This document shows, one piece after another, positions 1 to 12,700 of a DNA stretch of 64,000 nt. Position 1 is the first letter of the stretch. Each line of letters starts with the position of its first letter. The translations under genes were made by a program, and so were the position numbers. Below the pieces are notes generated by a model. The model had not been told where the DNA came from. It made no database searches and worked only from the letters and a program-made list of their open reading frames with translations. The stretch is taken from positions 12,075,361 to 12,139,360 of the forward strand of contig NC_067120.1 in NCBI RefSeq assembly GCF_021347895.1. The letters are read 5' to 3'. The stretch comes from Acanthochromis polyacanthus (Eukaryota > Chordata > Actinopteri > Pomacentridae).

Positions 1-388
1 ACTGGGACAAAGCCTTTTGATTAAGACTAGCAGACAGTGGAACTAATTGTTTTGAGTCATAGCCATTCATAGTACAGAAAACAACTTGGATGTGGCACAA
101 AATCTAGGATTGGGTTTAAAAACCCCAACCGCGGATCTGTGGATCTGTCTTGAAAGCTTAATATTCACCTTTTCAAATCCCATCTCTTACATTTGCCACA
201 GACCGGCTTTGTTTGGTCGTCAAAGGGTTTCCAGAGCAGAACAAACTAGCTTTGTTTTTGAAATAATCCTTAATACTCTGACAGACATACAGCAGAGAAA
301 GTGACTGAATGGTAAAAATCCTGGAACTGTTTCTGCATGTCTGTTCTCTCCAGCAATCATTTGGGCTTTGAAAGTGATCTTCGCTTAC
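1..388 (-). other. stra6 intron 5 (partial)
   Basis: No exon with the next STRA6 segment could be found on either strand between the donor of exon 5 and position 1. The two short open frames here have no flanking splice sites in phase and no family match. Confidence 0.7.
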
Positions 389-555
389 CAGAGGTGTCTT
401 TGGACAGTCAATTTTCTGCCAGACCAGAACTCCAAAGTGCGTCCATGACAGGAGGCTACCGAGTACGTAGCCAACTTTATTATGTAAAGTGCCACATGCC
501 AGGAGAGGGTAGTACAGTGCGGGGTAGTAGAAGACTCCCAGGATCACCCAGTTCT
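389..555 (-). CDS. stra6: stra6 coding exon 5
   Basis: Encodes WVILGVFYYPALYYPLLACG and LLSWTHFGVLVWQKIDCP, the best-matching block to STRA6, containing two predicted membrane segments. A TTTGCAG acceptor and a GTAAGC donor bound it, and it ends in phase 0. The donor at 388-383 starts an intron that leaves the window. Confidence 0.95.
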
Positions 556-3500
556 CTGCAAATACAACACAAGTGTGTGAAGACCCAGGACATCAAAAGG
601 AATATACACTCATTTGTGATTTACTGAACCCTGAGATATGAGACCTGACAAACTACACGATTTAATTTCACTCCACACTAACACTTCCTCAAAACTCTTG
701 CTGAAACTATTTGATTAGGATCACACAGTGCTCAGCGTCTGCTGTATTTCCTCCTCCACTGTTTGGGGATTGTGTAAAGTAGCAGGAGGCCGACTCCTTA
801 CAGTCATTTCTTATGTAATTTCAGACTCAAAGCTTCTTGTAACGCTTACCATCAAACTCCAAAGTAACAGATACATGGAAACAAAATAATCCAGTTATGT
901 AATGCAGATACAGTATTTAACAAACAATGTTTATAGACACTTTGCTACTTTTTTTCTCCAATTTTCAGTTCTAAAGTAGAAGTCAAACTTACTGTAATTT
1001 ATTGAAAACAAACATTTGAAGTGGCGTTAGAAGGTTTACAGTGTGTAAAGAGTGACTCAGACAGGCTGATGCCAGTGCTGCAAGAACCGAGATGACCTCA
1101 CGTTTGTTCTGGGAGTCTGCGGTGAAGGGGAGGGGATGCGGCGAGATGATCATGCCCCACAGTTTGCACAGGAGCACTCCAAATACAGCCACTGCCAGGC
1201 CCTTGTGCTGCGTATGGTCCAGGAAGTTGACCGGACTGTGAAATAGAGCAGCAAACATTTAGAGCTCACATGTAACCAGACTCAAATTATTGATCGAATG
1301 AGAAAGGATCAAACCTAAAATGGACCATATTTCTATTTCTACCAGATGTTACTAACTAAAATGACTACTAACTAAAAGTATATCAGACATTTTGCATTTT
1401 CTACTTTACAGGCTGCCCTTGGCTTCCATTCATGTCATTGTTGCATGGAAATCAACTCTGTAACCTTGCTTGAAACAGAAAAATCTTTCAATTTTCAATC
1501 TCTATTAATTCAGTCAGTGAGCATGAAAGCTTTCATCAGCACAAAGATCCAAAAACAAAATATTACACACAAGTTGAGTGACCACAGCTTTATCATTTGG
1601 CCAACGAGCAGCTCAATTGAAGAAGATTTGGATGTTCGTTTGTGAGTTAATTGCAAATCAGCCAGTCAAAAGATTAAAACAGTGCAGAAGATTTCTTCCC
1701 TGCTGATGTTTTCTTGTGCTTATGGGAAACTGCGAGGAGCTTGACTTCAGAATTAGCTACCTAAAACCTTTATAAGCAAATAAAATGACAACCAACCTTT
1801 TGGCATAATCTTAAACATCCATGTATGCTGTTGATTTATGATACGACAACTGACCAAATGAAGATAGTGGGCTAAATTAAGTATTCATTTCAATCTGGCC
1901 AGCGGTTAATATGAAAGACATGAAAACTTAATATAATAGTGAAGTGAATGGAAGCCAATAACTGCCAGGTGGATAGAAAATCCATGCCTTGTTTTGGAAA
2001 ATGGTAGCAGCAGGGTAAATATGTAGTTTGATGTGCTATGTGGTTCTGTAGGTGCAGGCTATTCAAGATCACATTAACCACACCGTTTATGCAACTTTAC
2101 GACACTAAAATGAGCCTCACCTGAGTAAACCTGGGAGTCCTTTCTGTCTGTCGCCCACCTTCATGCGCCTCGCTAAGATCGCTAGGATCAGCATGACAAC
2201 GAGCTAAAGGAGAAGACACCTCAGTTAGTGTCGTCTGTAGCGCACAATGCAGCGATGGATTCCCCAGGGCTCAGGCCTCACCCGGCTTCAGACTAAAAAT
2301 GAGGGGAGTCTAAGCCACAAAAGGTCTCATGAGTGCTCCCTGTGGATGCGCTCTGAATGAATTGTCATCAGTCAGGATCACTGACCAGCGAGAGTTCAAT
2401 GACCTGTCATGACCTGCGACACATTCAGGAAACGCAGGGCTGGGAGGAATGCCTTGCTTTATGTTGGGTCAGTCTGAAGCAGCTAAGACCATCTTTAAAC
2501 GGGCAAGAGGAAGTGAAAATAAAGCAGCATCGTGTAAACAGTGCAGGAGAGATCCATGCACATGTCCAGCATTATGAGCAATAATTAGTGTAACAGTAAC
2601 CAGTACTGAGGTATACTTGTTAAAATGCTGATAAGATTGACCAAATTGTACTTAGGAGTAAATACTAAGCCTGTGCTGGATTATTATACATTAAGTTTGG
2701 ATTTGTATTACTCAATTTGTGTGATTTGAGTGAAATGCTCAGACAAAGTTGCACCATTTTCTAAATCTGACATATTAAGTCAGCGCACTCAAAAGCCCTC
2801 CGTGTTACAATATGAATCCTGCAATTGCTCCTCAGGCTCAGATCTACACCAGGATTATTTGTTCTTTGGCTCATGGCCCAACATTTCATCAAATTTCATT
2901 AAAACCTGTGCACAACTTTTTCAGATGTTCTTCTCCATAACTGAAACACAAAGGGATACAAATATGTTCCTGGGTGAAGGCTGACTTTATCGAGGAAGTG
3001 AGAACTGTGATATCTCAAAGCAGCACATCATTCGACACACTTGTGAAATCATATACCTAAAGGACGGTGAATAGCAGGACAGTGTAATGTGGCATCACAT
3101 TAATCCAGCAGGAAGATGGACTTACAGATATCGCAGTGATGCATATGTGATAGAGCCTGTCATCAGCAGTAGGGTCACATGGAGGGATTACTCTAAAGAA
3201 AAGAGAAGAAAAAACATTTGCACATAAGTAAAATAATCAGAGTCTTAAAACTTAATTCTCTGAGTCACTGAGCTGACCTTTAGCGTATTTCACTAAACTT
3301 TTCACACGTCACTGTCAGGACCGTTTGTGGCTGGAAACTTTGTAGCTGAAATCCCGCAGCAGAGATTTGCATTTAAACGGATTGGTATCAGCGTGACACA
3401 GGAAAACAACAAATGCCTATGTTCACATTTCTGTGCACGAAAAGAGCAGGAATGCTTGGTCATGGGGTTGTAATTACAATTCAGAGAAGGCTTCATGCAT

Positions 3501-4578
3501 CAGCTCCAGGTTGGAAGACTCATTTATTATTGTCCTATATATACACAGTATCATCTGTGAGTGAAAAGACGGCAGCTTCCAGAACAAATGTTTTAATGCC
3601 TCTTAGTTGTCCAAACAGTGTGCAGATTTGTAACTCGGCTCTCTAAGAGAAGATCATTATTAATTCAAGGAAATGTCTAAATTCCCATTTGCAGAGGGAG
3701 AGCTGGCTGATGAGGATGTACAGCGGGACATTTTAGTGTTTACAAACCAGTTAGTTAAAACTGAAACCGAGCTACAACAGCGGCCACAGAGAAGCCACAA
3801 CTCACCAGAGTCAGGCAGTTGATTAGCTAAACATGGCGGCTTTTTCCATCATATTTCTGTCATATTGTTCATCTGAGACCCTTATTAAATATCAATACTG
3901 GTCCATTAAGCACTCTGTATTAGTGGGAACGTGATGGAAAAGCAATTTAGAACATCCTTATAATAAACTAATAGGAAGTAGCTGCGTCATGGGACAGGAA
4001 GCAAAGAAAGATGCTTCAAGCATGCTCCAACGTGCTGCACTTTCAGATTCTGTGGTTGAAAATGTGCACAATAACATACCGTTAACAAAATTTTGGGGTA
4101 GATCGCACTAAAGTTTTGTTCGTACTTTCATATTATACCCTAAGGAGTTCTACTGGCTGAAAAATCAACCAGTTTCCAGAACAAGCTGCACCCTGGAACA
4201 TGAAAATGATATAGTTTCAACATGACAAATAATATGAACTGAAACAAGACCACAGACTGACGCTGGCAGAGGAGAAGTCTGCCAAGTGTCACCCAATAGC
4301 TCAATGAGAGTTGCATTTCACAGTAAAACTGTTCAGAAAAGTTTCAAGAACTGCTAATATATAATGTTAAATGAATAAACACATTGTATAGTAGTGATTT
4401 CTAGATGCACCGACAAAGTATACAAAACCAAACTGACATTATATTACAAGATTTAAAGTGAAACACGTAAACTTGAGTCTTCAGAAAGATTCTAAGTATG
4501 TACTTACTCTGCTTCAATTTTGGTTGGCGGAGGATCCAGGTCTGGATACTCATAGTCCTGAAAAGCATCCTTGTCCAT
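389..4578 (-). CDS. stra6: stra6 gene, first five coding exons (partial; 3' part lies beyond position 1)
   Basis: STRA6 is the multi-pass plasma-membrane receptor that takes retinol from retinol-binding protein into cells. Five minus-strand exons join without a frame break (71+67+83+134+167 nt = 174 codons), and their protein aligns along its length with the N-terminal third of vertebrate STRA6. Shared landmarks are the SPV-F motif that opens exon 4, the LPFT segment, and the ILG-FYY-ALYYPL and LLSW-H-GV-VW stretches of exon 5. Hydrophobic stretches fit membrane segments at about residues 40-58, 82-100, 120-140 and 148-166. The exon encoding the next segment of the family is not found before position 1, so the gene runs off the window. 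It is the only minus-strand gene in the first 55 kb. Identification is from family knowledge; the exon limits are read from splice sites. Confidence 0.93.
1102..1235 (-). CDS. stra6: stra6 coding exon 4
   Basis: Starts with the SPVNFLD motif typical of STRA6 and continues through a hydrophobic segment (LAVAVFGVLLCKLWGMII) to HPLPFT. The open frame runs on past position 1102, but a GTGAGG donor and the phase of exon 5 place the exon end there. Confidence 0.92.
2121..2203 (-). CDS. stra6: stra6 coding exon 3
   Basis: Encodes the hydrophobic run LVVMLILAILARR (rest of membrane segment 1) and a basic loop ending PGLL. A CCTTTAG acceptor and a GTGAGG donor flank it. It leaves two bases that the first base of exon 4 completes to a serine codon. 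Confidence 0.92.
3126..3192 (-). CDS. stra6: stra6 coding exon 2
   Basis: The exon lies between a TTTAG acceptor and a GTAAG donor and encodes residues 24-46. The VIPPCDP stretch followed by LYHICITAIS matches the human STRA6 segment with the conserved cysteine and LYH-C at the start of the first membrane segment. It ends in phase 0. Confidence 0.9.
4508..4578 (-). CDS. stra6: stra6 coding exon 1 (start codon)
   Basis: The ATG at 4578-4576 opens a frame beginning MDKDAFQDYEYPDLDPPP, an acidic, proline-rich extracellular N-terminus like that of the family. It ends after two bases of codon 24 at a GTAAGTA donor (4507-4501). The longer plus-strand frames over this area are shadows. A possible acceptor for a leader exon ends in AAG at 4612-4610, leaving about 31 nt of leader in this exon. 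Confidence 0.85.
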
Positions 4579-4609
4579 TGTGCTTCCTCTTTTTAAACAG
4601 ATCCCTCGT

Positions 4610-7480
4610 CTTAGAAAGGAGCTGGAGTACTTTCAGCCGAAGTCTCTGGCGACACACAGCTGTGATCCCCTTGTCTCGAGGGGAAAAGGTGTCTCCCAAG
4701 TCCCACTTTGGACTCTGTTACTGCTGCAGAGGCGTCCTCGTCTGTCTGTGTTCGGTCTGCTCTCACTCGCACTCTGCTACCCTCCCTCAGTCTGTATTCA
4801 GGTGCCCTGGTCCCTCTGCGGAGCTGAGAGTAATGTGACAGGTCCTGGCTGCAGCCTGCTGCCTCCACCCTGCAAAGGCCCTATTTCAGCTGAGGGTTAC
4901 CACCACACCAGGAGCCTGGGGAAGAGAGTGAGAGGGGGGCAGTGTGGAAAGGAGGGAAAAATGTGGAGATCTGGGTAGCCAATCTTCAAGGCCACCTGCA
5001 GCTTACAGGGATTACATCTACTTTTGGAGTTTTGTTATTGGACCTGTGGCTGGCGGTGGTCAGGTGTGCAGAGTTATAAAACTCCAGCTTGGACTGTGTG
5101 GGCAGCTGGCAGCAATGAGCCTTTCCTATCAGAGATATGGGAGTTCCTCGTTGATAACAGGGAAATTTTCATGTTGTTCCCTTCAGTCATGGTTCAGTTA
5201 CACTCGTGAAAGGTTACCCAAACTAAATCCAGGGAAATCACCATTGCATATGGAGTCAAACAGCGCACGATGGAAGCATTCAGTAAAACCAGTTGGACAG
5301 ATCCTCACATCACCTCATAACTTTGCACCTTCAGCTTGATAAGGATCAAGGAAGAGTTCATTCAACTCAGTACTTTGTCTTGTGCAGATGAATTAAGATA
5401 GCAGTGTCCTAGTACATATTCGTATGAAAATAGATTTCTAAATCAGATTCCTTCATCTCTACTGGGCTACACAGGTATCTTGTTGGTTAAAAATAATGGC
5501 CAATCAGCAAAGAAAGACATCCTGTAAACTAGAGGTGTAGAGATAGTATGAGAAAAAGAGGAAAAATCTATGTTTTCAACAGAGCACATGATAAATGAAT
5601 GAAACAGAGTACAAAAGATGTGGTCACACCTTTTGTAATCTGTTAAAACTGTCAAAAGAATGTCTTTTCCAAAAAACAGTTGCATCATTGACAGAAAAGC
5701 AAACGTTGTTACAGACAGCTCCCACTCTCCTAACATTTGCTACTTCCAGCCTCTCCACTTTTACGATTATAGACTGAATGTCTTTGGGATTTCTGTTAGA
5801 CAAAGCAAGACATCTGAGGATCTCACTGTGGTGGGCATTTTTACATCACCCAACCATTTTATGGCTAAATGCTTAATCAACTGAATAATCAAAAAAAAAA
5901 AAATCAACAAACTATCCAAACATCAATACAGCATGTACCTGAAGTCACAAAAAAAAATCCACATGGCTTGTTTATATGACTTATGTTTAGTAGGACAACA
6001 TGTCCTTGTTTATCTCATCAGACCAGGTTGGATCTTGGCCTCAGTGATACACGACTCCTGGTTCACTGTTACATATTAGACCTTCTTGCAGTTGTCTGCA
6101 ACACCAGATTCACTGGAGTTTATTGTAGCTACATCATAGTTTTCACCATTTTTATCCGTTTTTGTTTGCTTTTGTTCTTACCACACTTTCTACACTTCCC
6201 CTTTAATATAAGTTCTCGGGAGTTAAATCATTTCTTAGGTGATGATTTGGCCAGTAGGTCTTTCTGATTTATTGAAGTCAATTAATAATCGCAAGTGACC
6301 TCCTAAGGAAGAACAGCACAAGCATGTGAGTGTCATAAAAACAGACTGAGGTCAAGGGTCATGGAAACACATCTACTGGACCCTTGCACCAATTATTTTC
6401 TTTCTGCAACAAGTTCAGCAATGCAATGCTGAATTGCACTCACATTTCTATGTTTAGGTGCACCATTTCATACGTAAAAAGCTGCATGTTTCCTCTGCAG
6501 TGTGTCTGTAGAGCTCCACTGCTGTATTTAGCTGCAGGTGGCTGAGACTAAGTCGGTTCTGCAACACTGCCTCCATGTCAGCATACGCTCATTATTCCAA
6601 GATTATGGTCACACAACTTTAAAACGTCACCAAATTTCCCTTCATGCACTCTTGAGAAAACACAGTTTCTCAAGCATAGTAAGCCAACAAGTCAAATGTG
6701 CTCCCAAAGAAACAGCAGCCCAGCAAATAAAGGGGTCACTGAACAAAGAATGCTTTGAACAGTTACATCACAGAGAGGCGGTTTGATTGAGCCAGACAGT
6801 TCACTTGTATCAGGTTTAGGAAGTCGTCTCAAAAGCCTTTTTGGTAGGAACTATGTTAAGCATGAGCCTTGTGAAAACAAACATAATTGAATTACCGATT
6901 TAAGCCGTTTTTAATGATGTAAACAGCAGCATCATCAACAGAGACAAGCCATGTGTTCACTGACTAATTAAACCAGAGGCTCAGTTCATCACAAAAAAAA
7001 AAAAAAACAGAGCTTAAAAGAGATGTGCTACAATCCTTCACTAGTCAAATAAATACAAAAAAATGTAAAGATGCTATTTGTTTTCAGCACTGACTGACTT
7101 TTGATATTTCTGGCCTCATCCTGAATTTTTCTGAGCCCATCATGACCATTAGTGCTGCTGAAAATGTCCATTTGAAGAAGATGGTGTTGATATCTCCTCA
7201 CTATGACATTACTGCCCATAATATTATCAGTCAGGGACTCAAATTAATTAACTCAAACTGTTTCCATTTAAAACAACACAGAGCAACAAAGCAGCCAGAT
7301 TATCCCACAGCTGAGCAGCCTGTCTGCTGCTGTCTGTGGAGCTCAGCTGCAGGAATCAGGCTGGATTCGGGTTTCAAAAAGACATCACGGACAAATTTCA
7401 TGCCTTTGAAGTGGAGTTTGGTCCTCGGGACAAAGAAACTTCCAGCCTCAACACGTATCTCAGTCACCTGAGCTTCTGTT
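4610..7480. other. 5' flank or first intron of stra6; no coding exon seen
   Basis: If the distal promoter proposed at 7.7 kb is real, this is the first stra6 intron; otherwise it is upstream flank. The part at 4610-4980 is GC-richer and holds overlapping plus-strand frames of 126 and 135 codons, which have no family match. Two A-runs lie near 5890 and 6994. No exon or element was recognised. Confidence 0.5.
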
Positions 7481-7693
7481 GTTCCGCATATGCGTCGGAC
7501 TTTCCAGTAACTTTTCCATGACGATTGAAATCTGCGTTTCGTTCTGGTGCGTTCACGATCACTGACCCAGACTTGCGCCTCTCAGTGGAAACAGTGACTG
7601 TAAAGGTTCGCAGCCGGTGGATGTTTATTGTGAGTGTATTATTTTTATATCACCTGCGACAGTTTTATAAACTCCGCCGTGTTGGGTACTTAC

Positions 7694-7742
7694 CGACCAC
7701 ATGTGGGAGTGCGACAGAGCCAGGTAGGCGTGGAGAGACTGG
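7694..7742 (-). promoter_or_regulatory. stra6: candidate stra6 distal promoter and non-coding leader exon
   Basis: On the minus strand a TATAAAT motif (7773-7767) is followed about 30 nt later by the likely start region near 7742, and then by a perfect GTAAGTA donor at 7693-7687. The surrounding 7480-7790 holds about 21 CpG dinucleotides by eye, while the flanks have very few. Together this resembles a promoter with a short untranslated exon for the next minus-strand gene, stra6. A second donor-like site (AAG then GTAAGA) lies at 7891-7886. Transcription is inferred, not seen; the patch could also serve ccdc33 in the other direction. Confidence 0.4.
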
Positions 7743-7911
7743 CGACTGACCTCATCGCCGACACCCATTTATACATTTTCGAATAAGGTGGACTTTGGGC
7801 ATCATCTGACTGTATTAGACTCCTAATATCCTCAAAACATCACACCAGACGAGCCCAGACTAGTCCACTAAAACTCAAATCAAAATCTTACCTTGTGTTA
7901 GTCTTGTACTG

Positions 7912-7934
7912 CTGTCTGTCTGTCTGTCTGTCTC
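7912..7934 (+). repeat. (CTGT)n microsatellite
   Basis: About five tandem CTGT units. Confidence 0.9.
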
Positions 7935-8664
7935 TGGGTTTGAAGTGGTTCAAATGACCAAATCTTCATGTCTCTTCACCACACACCCACCTTAGAGATT
8001 TATTGCAAAAAACAACAAAAACAATCCTCAAGAGCAACTATTCCCTTTTTTAGACCCTTCTTGCGGCGCTAAGGTGAGACTTTGAACTGTCTCTATCTTG
8101 TTGTGATGAAAGCATCATAAAAGTGCTGCTGCATGCAAACTGCATGCTAAACTGTTGTGAAACATATAGAGGTGACTGATTAGGTGAACAATGCAGTCAC
8201 GTTTAAGGTGCATTTTCTAATATGAATTGTTCAGTGCAGTTACAGGTGAACAAAGCTGTTGCCATGTGAGTGCCTCTTGGTTGCAACAAATATTTAAAGT
8301 TTTCATCCTCAGATATTGTTTGTGTTTTAGCTGCATCTTCATGTCATGTATACTCAGTGACCTTTGTGGCAGCCTGCTGGGGTTTTTTGCTCTGTTGACA
8401 TTTTAGGCCAAAAAGGGAATTATTCCCGTTAGTTGCATCAGCGAGTTCTGAAAAAGCTGAACAGAAATTTTATAGTTTCGTCACAGTGCGGAGGAGTTGT
8501 AACCGCTGACAGTCTATGGTCCCAGTGAGCTGGATGGGAATGAGGCGGAGCAGATGTGAAGTTCATCAGTAATGCTAGTGTTTGTTCTAACTGTGCAACC
8601 TGGTGATAGAGACATCTTTCAGACTGGTTCTGGATGCTGTCAATACAACATGAAGACCAGTTTG

Positions 8665-9720
8665 GTTCAGGTTTAATTCATTTTTATTTTTATAGTGCAA
8701 CATAAATCATCAAGACCTTACTAAATTATACCCAACAAATCTAAAGATTTCATTTGAGCAAGCTCTGGCAACAGTAGCAAGAAAAACACAGTTTTAACAA
8801 AAAGAAACCTCTGGCAGAAGCAGGCTCAGGGAGAGCAGCCATCTGCCTCAACCGGTCTGGGTGAGGGTGAAGATGAGAAAGAAAAGAGAGCAAAGAAACA
8901 CATAATGAATAAAAGAACAAAAAGCACTAAGGAGGCTAGTGAGGCCAATAATTACAGACCAAAAACATGTAATTCTGTAGTCTGAGATGTTTTCAGAGAA
9001 GACAAAACACAAACTACAGGGGAGAAAAGACACAAAGTAAGTGACATGCAATGGTGTCTTATGCATGCCTGGAGACAGAAAGCGAGAGTAGAGAAGATTA
9101 GTGCATCATGGGAAATCCCCCCAGTGGCCTAAGCTGAACTAGGTGATAGCTGAGGACCACCAGAGTGAGCCCTAACTATAAGCTTTATCAAAACAGAAAG
9201 TTTGAAGACTAATCTTAAAAGTAGCGAGGGTGTCTTCCTCCTGAACCTAAAGTGGAGGCTGGTTTCATAGCAGAAGAGCCAGAAAGCTGAAAGATCTGCC
9301 TCCCATTCTACTTTAGGAAACTCTAGGGACCACAAGTAAACCTGCACTCTGAGAGAGAAGTGCTTTGTTGGGATAATATGGCACTGTAAGGTCTTTAGGA
9401 TATGATGGAACCTGGTCATCAAGAGTTTTATCTATTAGTAGAAGGATTCTAAATTTAATTTTGGATTTTACAGGGAGGCAGAAGCTAATATAGGAGAAAT
9501 ACGATCCCTCTTGCTGTTTCCTGGAGGTGCTCCCACTGCAGCGTTTTTGGATCAACTGGAGGTTATTGGGGCATCCTGATAATGAGGAAATACAGTTGTC
9601 CAGGCCGGAACACAGTATTCAGCATCCCTCTGAGACAGAATGTTCCTGATTATGATGTTATCGCACAAGTGAGAGAAGGCCATCCTGGAGGGACGTTTAA
9701 TGTGTGAGTTAAAGGGCATG
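8665..9720 (+). repeat. high-copy teleost interspersed repeat, about 1 kb
   Basis: The segment contains the words 'aagaaacctctggcagaa' and 'caggctcagggagagc', the tract on a gap-free run of small exon-like phrases around 9240-9470, and the closing part with 'gagacagaatgttcctgat'. I recognise these as a long repeat found thousands of times in percomorph genomes, with the same order of phrases. It encodes nothing: both strands have only broken short frames (for example 97 codons at 9129-9422 minus). I cannot name its transposon class from sequence alone. Confidence 0.6.
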
Positions 9721-9764
9721 CACTTGTCAAAAATACAGTGTGCATCCTGTTTATAATTGTCTGT

Positions 9765-12700
9765 ACTTTAAGTAAAATCAGCCTGCGGTGTACAATCGGG
9801 GTCACATTTATTACTTCAGAAGGATCAAGGCTGTGCTTGTGTTAAGCCCAGATATAAAAAAAAAGGCTGATATCAAACCTGTCAACAACAACACTAGATA
9901 TCTGTCACAGCTGTAGCTTTCATGTCTTTCTCACTGTGCTTTCTTTTGATGCACTGAGGGCAGCTGCTGTACACTGCCTCTATTCATGAAGTCAGAGCCT
10001 TAGTGAAGAGCAGCTTTAACTCAGGTTTTGTGGAGAAGATTGCATGTTGACTATTAAGGGAAACACCAATTCTGGACATCCGACAACACCAGAGACACAT
10101 CTCACCTTCTCTTTTTCCCCTGGCTGCCACTTGCTGAAATGTGTAAACTTTCTACGCTTCCTGAAGTGAACAGACGTGTTCATCACACACCAGGCAAAGA
10201 TGACCTTCTTGTGACCTTTCCATACAAGCGAATACTCTTCCTGGTGTTTCCTAATAATTCAGTTCCAGGACAGTTCTAGAGGAAACAAAGTGATCACGCC
10301 ATGTGCAAAAACATACCATCAGAATTATTAACTTGCTGACTCCAGTTTTTCTTCAGGAAACATGCAACATAGTCAGCAATCTGCTCTGACAGCTGTCCTT
10401 AAACACAAGCACATATACGTATCAGTGAATTAGAGTGTCTAATATTATACTAGATGTATTTTCTTTTAATCTTCCTTTTTTTCTCTGTAAATATTAACAT
10501 TTCATTGTTGCTAAAATCAATTCAAATTGAGTAATAATGAGAAATATTGCCTCAATATTAAATCATGGCTCCTGAAGGCCTCCTGGGTGCAGGAAGCTAA
10601 TTACTGGGGATATTTTTCTCCTGCTCAGTCTGCTGCGCTGCCTCTGTCACAATCAATGAGCCTTGTAACACTCAATTAGAACATAATTGGATTTGTGCAT
10701 GTCCGAGGTGGAAAAACGTACATTTGAGCGGACATGAAAGAGCTGCTTATCTCTGTTGACAGCTGCAATGAGGCTGAATTGGGTTGGGCAATTGTAAATT
10801 TCATGAAAATGAAGTCGGTGCAGGCATATTCCAGCACATCCCCTCCCACTCTACCCCCAGACACCTTACATTTGGCTCAGTTCAAGCAGCTTTACATTAT
10901 AGTGTTTGATTAGTCATTTACACATGGGCACGTAGCTAGACGGAGCCTCGTGTACCGTCAAACTAGCTGAGGTGAAGTAAGATGATGAAAGGAGTCGATT
11001 GGTTCACATAGTTAGGAAGGAACAAGTAAAAAGACAGATCATTTAGGGTCAAAAGAGGAAATATAAATCTAAGCTTTTGAGCATGCTTCTCCATTTTTAG
11101 ATTATATAAATAAATAAAACATAAAACAGTTGTCACAATAGCGTTAATGCTTCAGATGCGCTGGTTTGCACCACTGACTGGAGCACATGGTGGCTGAATC
11201 TGCAAAAGCTGATAGGTTACATACAAAAATCAAACCCACCTAACATTTCCTATGTATTGTTAGAGATTAAACACATTCAGCCCTTCACAAGACTTAACAT
11301 TTTCAGGGCCTATTGCGAAAATTGTTTTCCATTCAGAAAACTATCACGCTATGCTATGTAGCAAACACATTTTGTTATTAGAAGCTAGTCAGCCTAGCTT
11401 ATTGATGGTGATTTCTGGGATATATCATAAGAACTGAATATGGCACTTAATTCACTTGAATGTGCATCAGTTTTAATCCCTGCATGTTCCCACAATATTA
11501 GCTTTACATTCAGATGACAGCACACACATAACAATCCCTTCTCTAGGCTTTGGTGGAGTGTTAAACATAAAAAAACTTAAGGGTTTCACAAAATTCACAA
11601 CATACAAAGTGATAATTGACCTTGTTTGCACTTTCGGATATCCCGTTTTGTTTATTGTGGCAGCATATTTGAGATATGCTTGTTCAGCTGAAAGGAATTC
11701 TTTTGCGTTGAGAGCAAAGAATTAAGACATCCATCGCTGGTTTCAGTTCTACATTTTTGGGTTTTTTTGTTCAACACCGGCTGAGTCAGCAGCAGCTTTT
11801 CCACAGTCTGTACTGTGTGTTTTTGAGATATTCTTAATGTTGTGCAATGCTGTCAAAAATTGGAAGATGGAGCCAAATAAATAAATAATAAAAAAAAAGA
11901 GCTGGCAGAGCAATTTTCTGCAACAGTAGAGGATCCGAATTCAGACCACAACCAGGAAGCTAGTTACAAAATAAGGAGATGAATGGAGACCTGGGTGGAC
12001 ATCTGGTGGGTGGAAGAGGTCATACAAAGAAAACAAAAAACGGACTGTGATAGACTCTTCAAACCCATCCATGAAATCTTAGAAAATTATTCCACTTACA
12101 TTTCTTCTTTGTGGTCATTTCAGTTTTCATCAATAACTAACAAACTGCAGATTCGGTTATTTAAAAAGTGATTAGTGAGATCTGTTTTTCTCTTAGGAGT
12201 TGATCTGAAACACTTTCCAGTCATACAATGGTTTTTAATAAGGTTGTTTTGTGTTGTATCAGCTTCTATATCACATTCTGACATCCAATGTTAAACAAAA
12301 AAACACAAATCTATTTCAGTCACACAGCTCATTTCTGTTTTGATCTATCACTGTTATTGCTGTAGGCCGGGAGGGAAAGATTTATTTCCCCGTCTATGAG
12401 CACTGAGAATGGGATGTTGTATCTAAGGAGCCTGTGACAAGTACAAATCTTCCTGATAGTTATTAAAGTGGTCATGAACACTTTGCCACCGCAGACACTG
12501 GTGTGCAACCCTCAGTCTGTCACGTTCCTGCTGCGATTGCCTGACAAACACCTTGAATTTATGGAAGGGAGGCAGGGTCGTGTCTGAGCCGCCGCGTAAT
12601 AATCCTCTTTATATAACCGTTTGGTGAACACCTTGGAAAACACGCTGCACACACTCAAGAATTTGATTTGAATTTCATGATCTGTTTATCTTGAATGCCA

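Noticed and set aside
4458..4978. Overlapping plus-strand frames of 126, 135 and 131 codons near the stra6 start
   Set aside because: They cross stra6 exon 1 antisense or lie in GC-richer flank. They have no splice signals in phase and no family resemblance.
5076..5120. TTATAAAA box 35 bp before an ATG on the plus strand
   Set aside because: The following frame is ordinary low-information sequence of 75 codons. One TATA-like word in AT-rich DNA is expected by chance.
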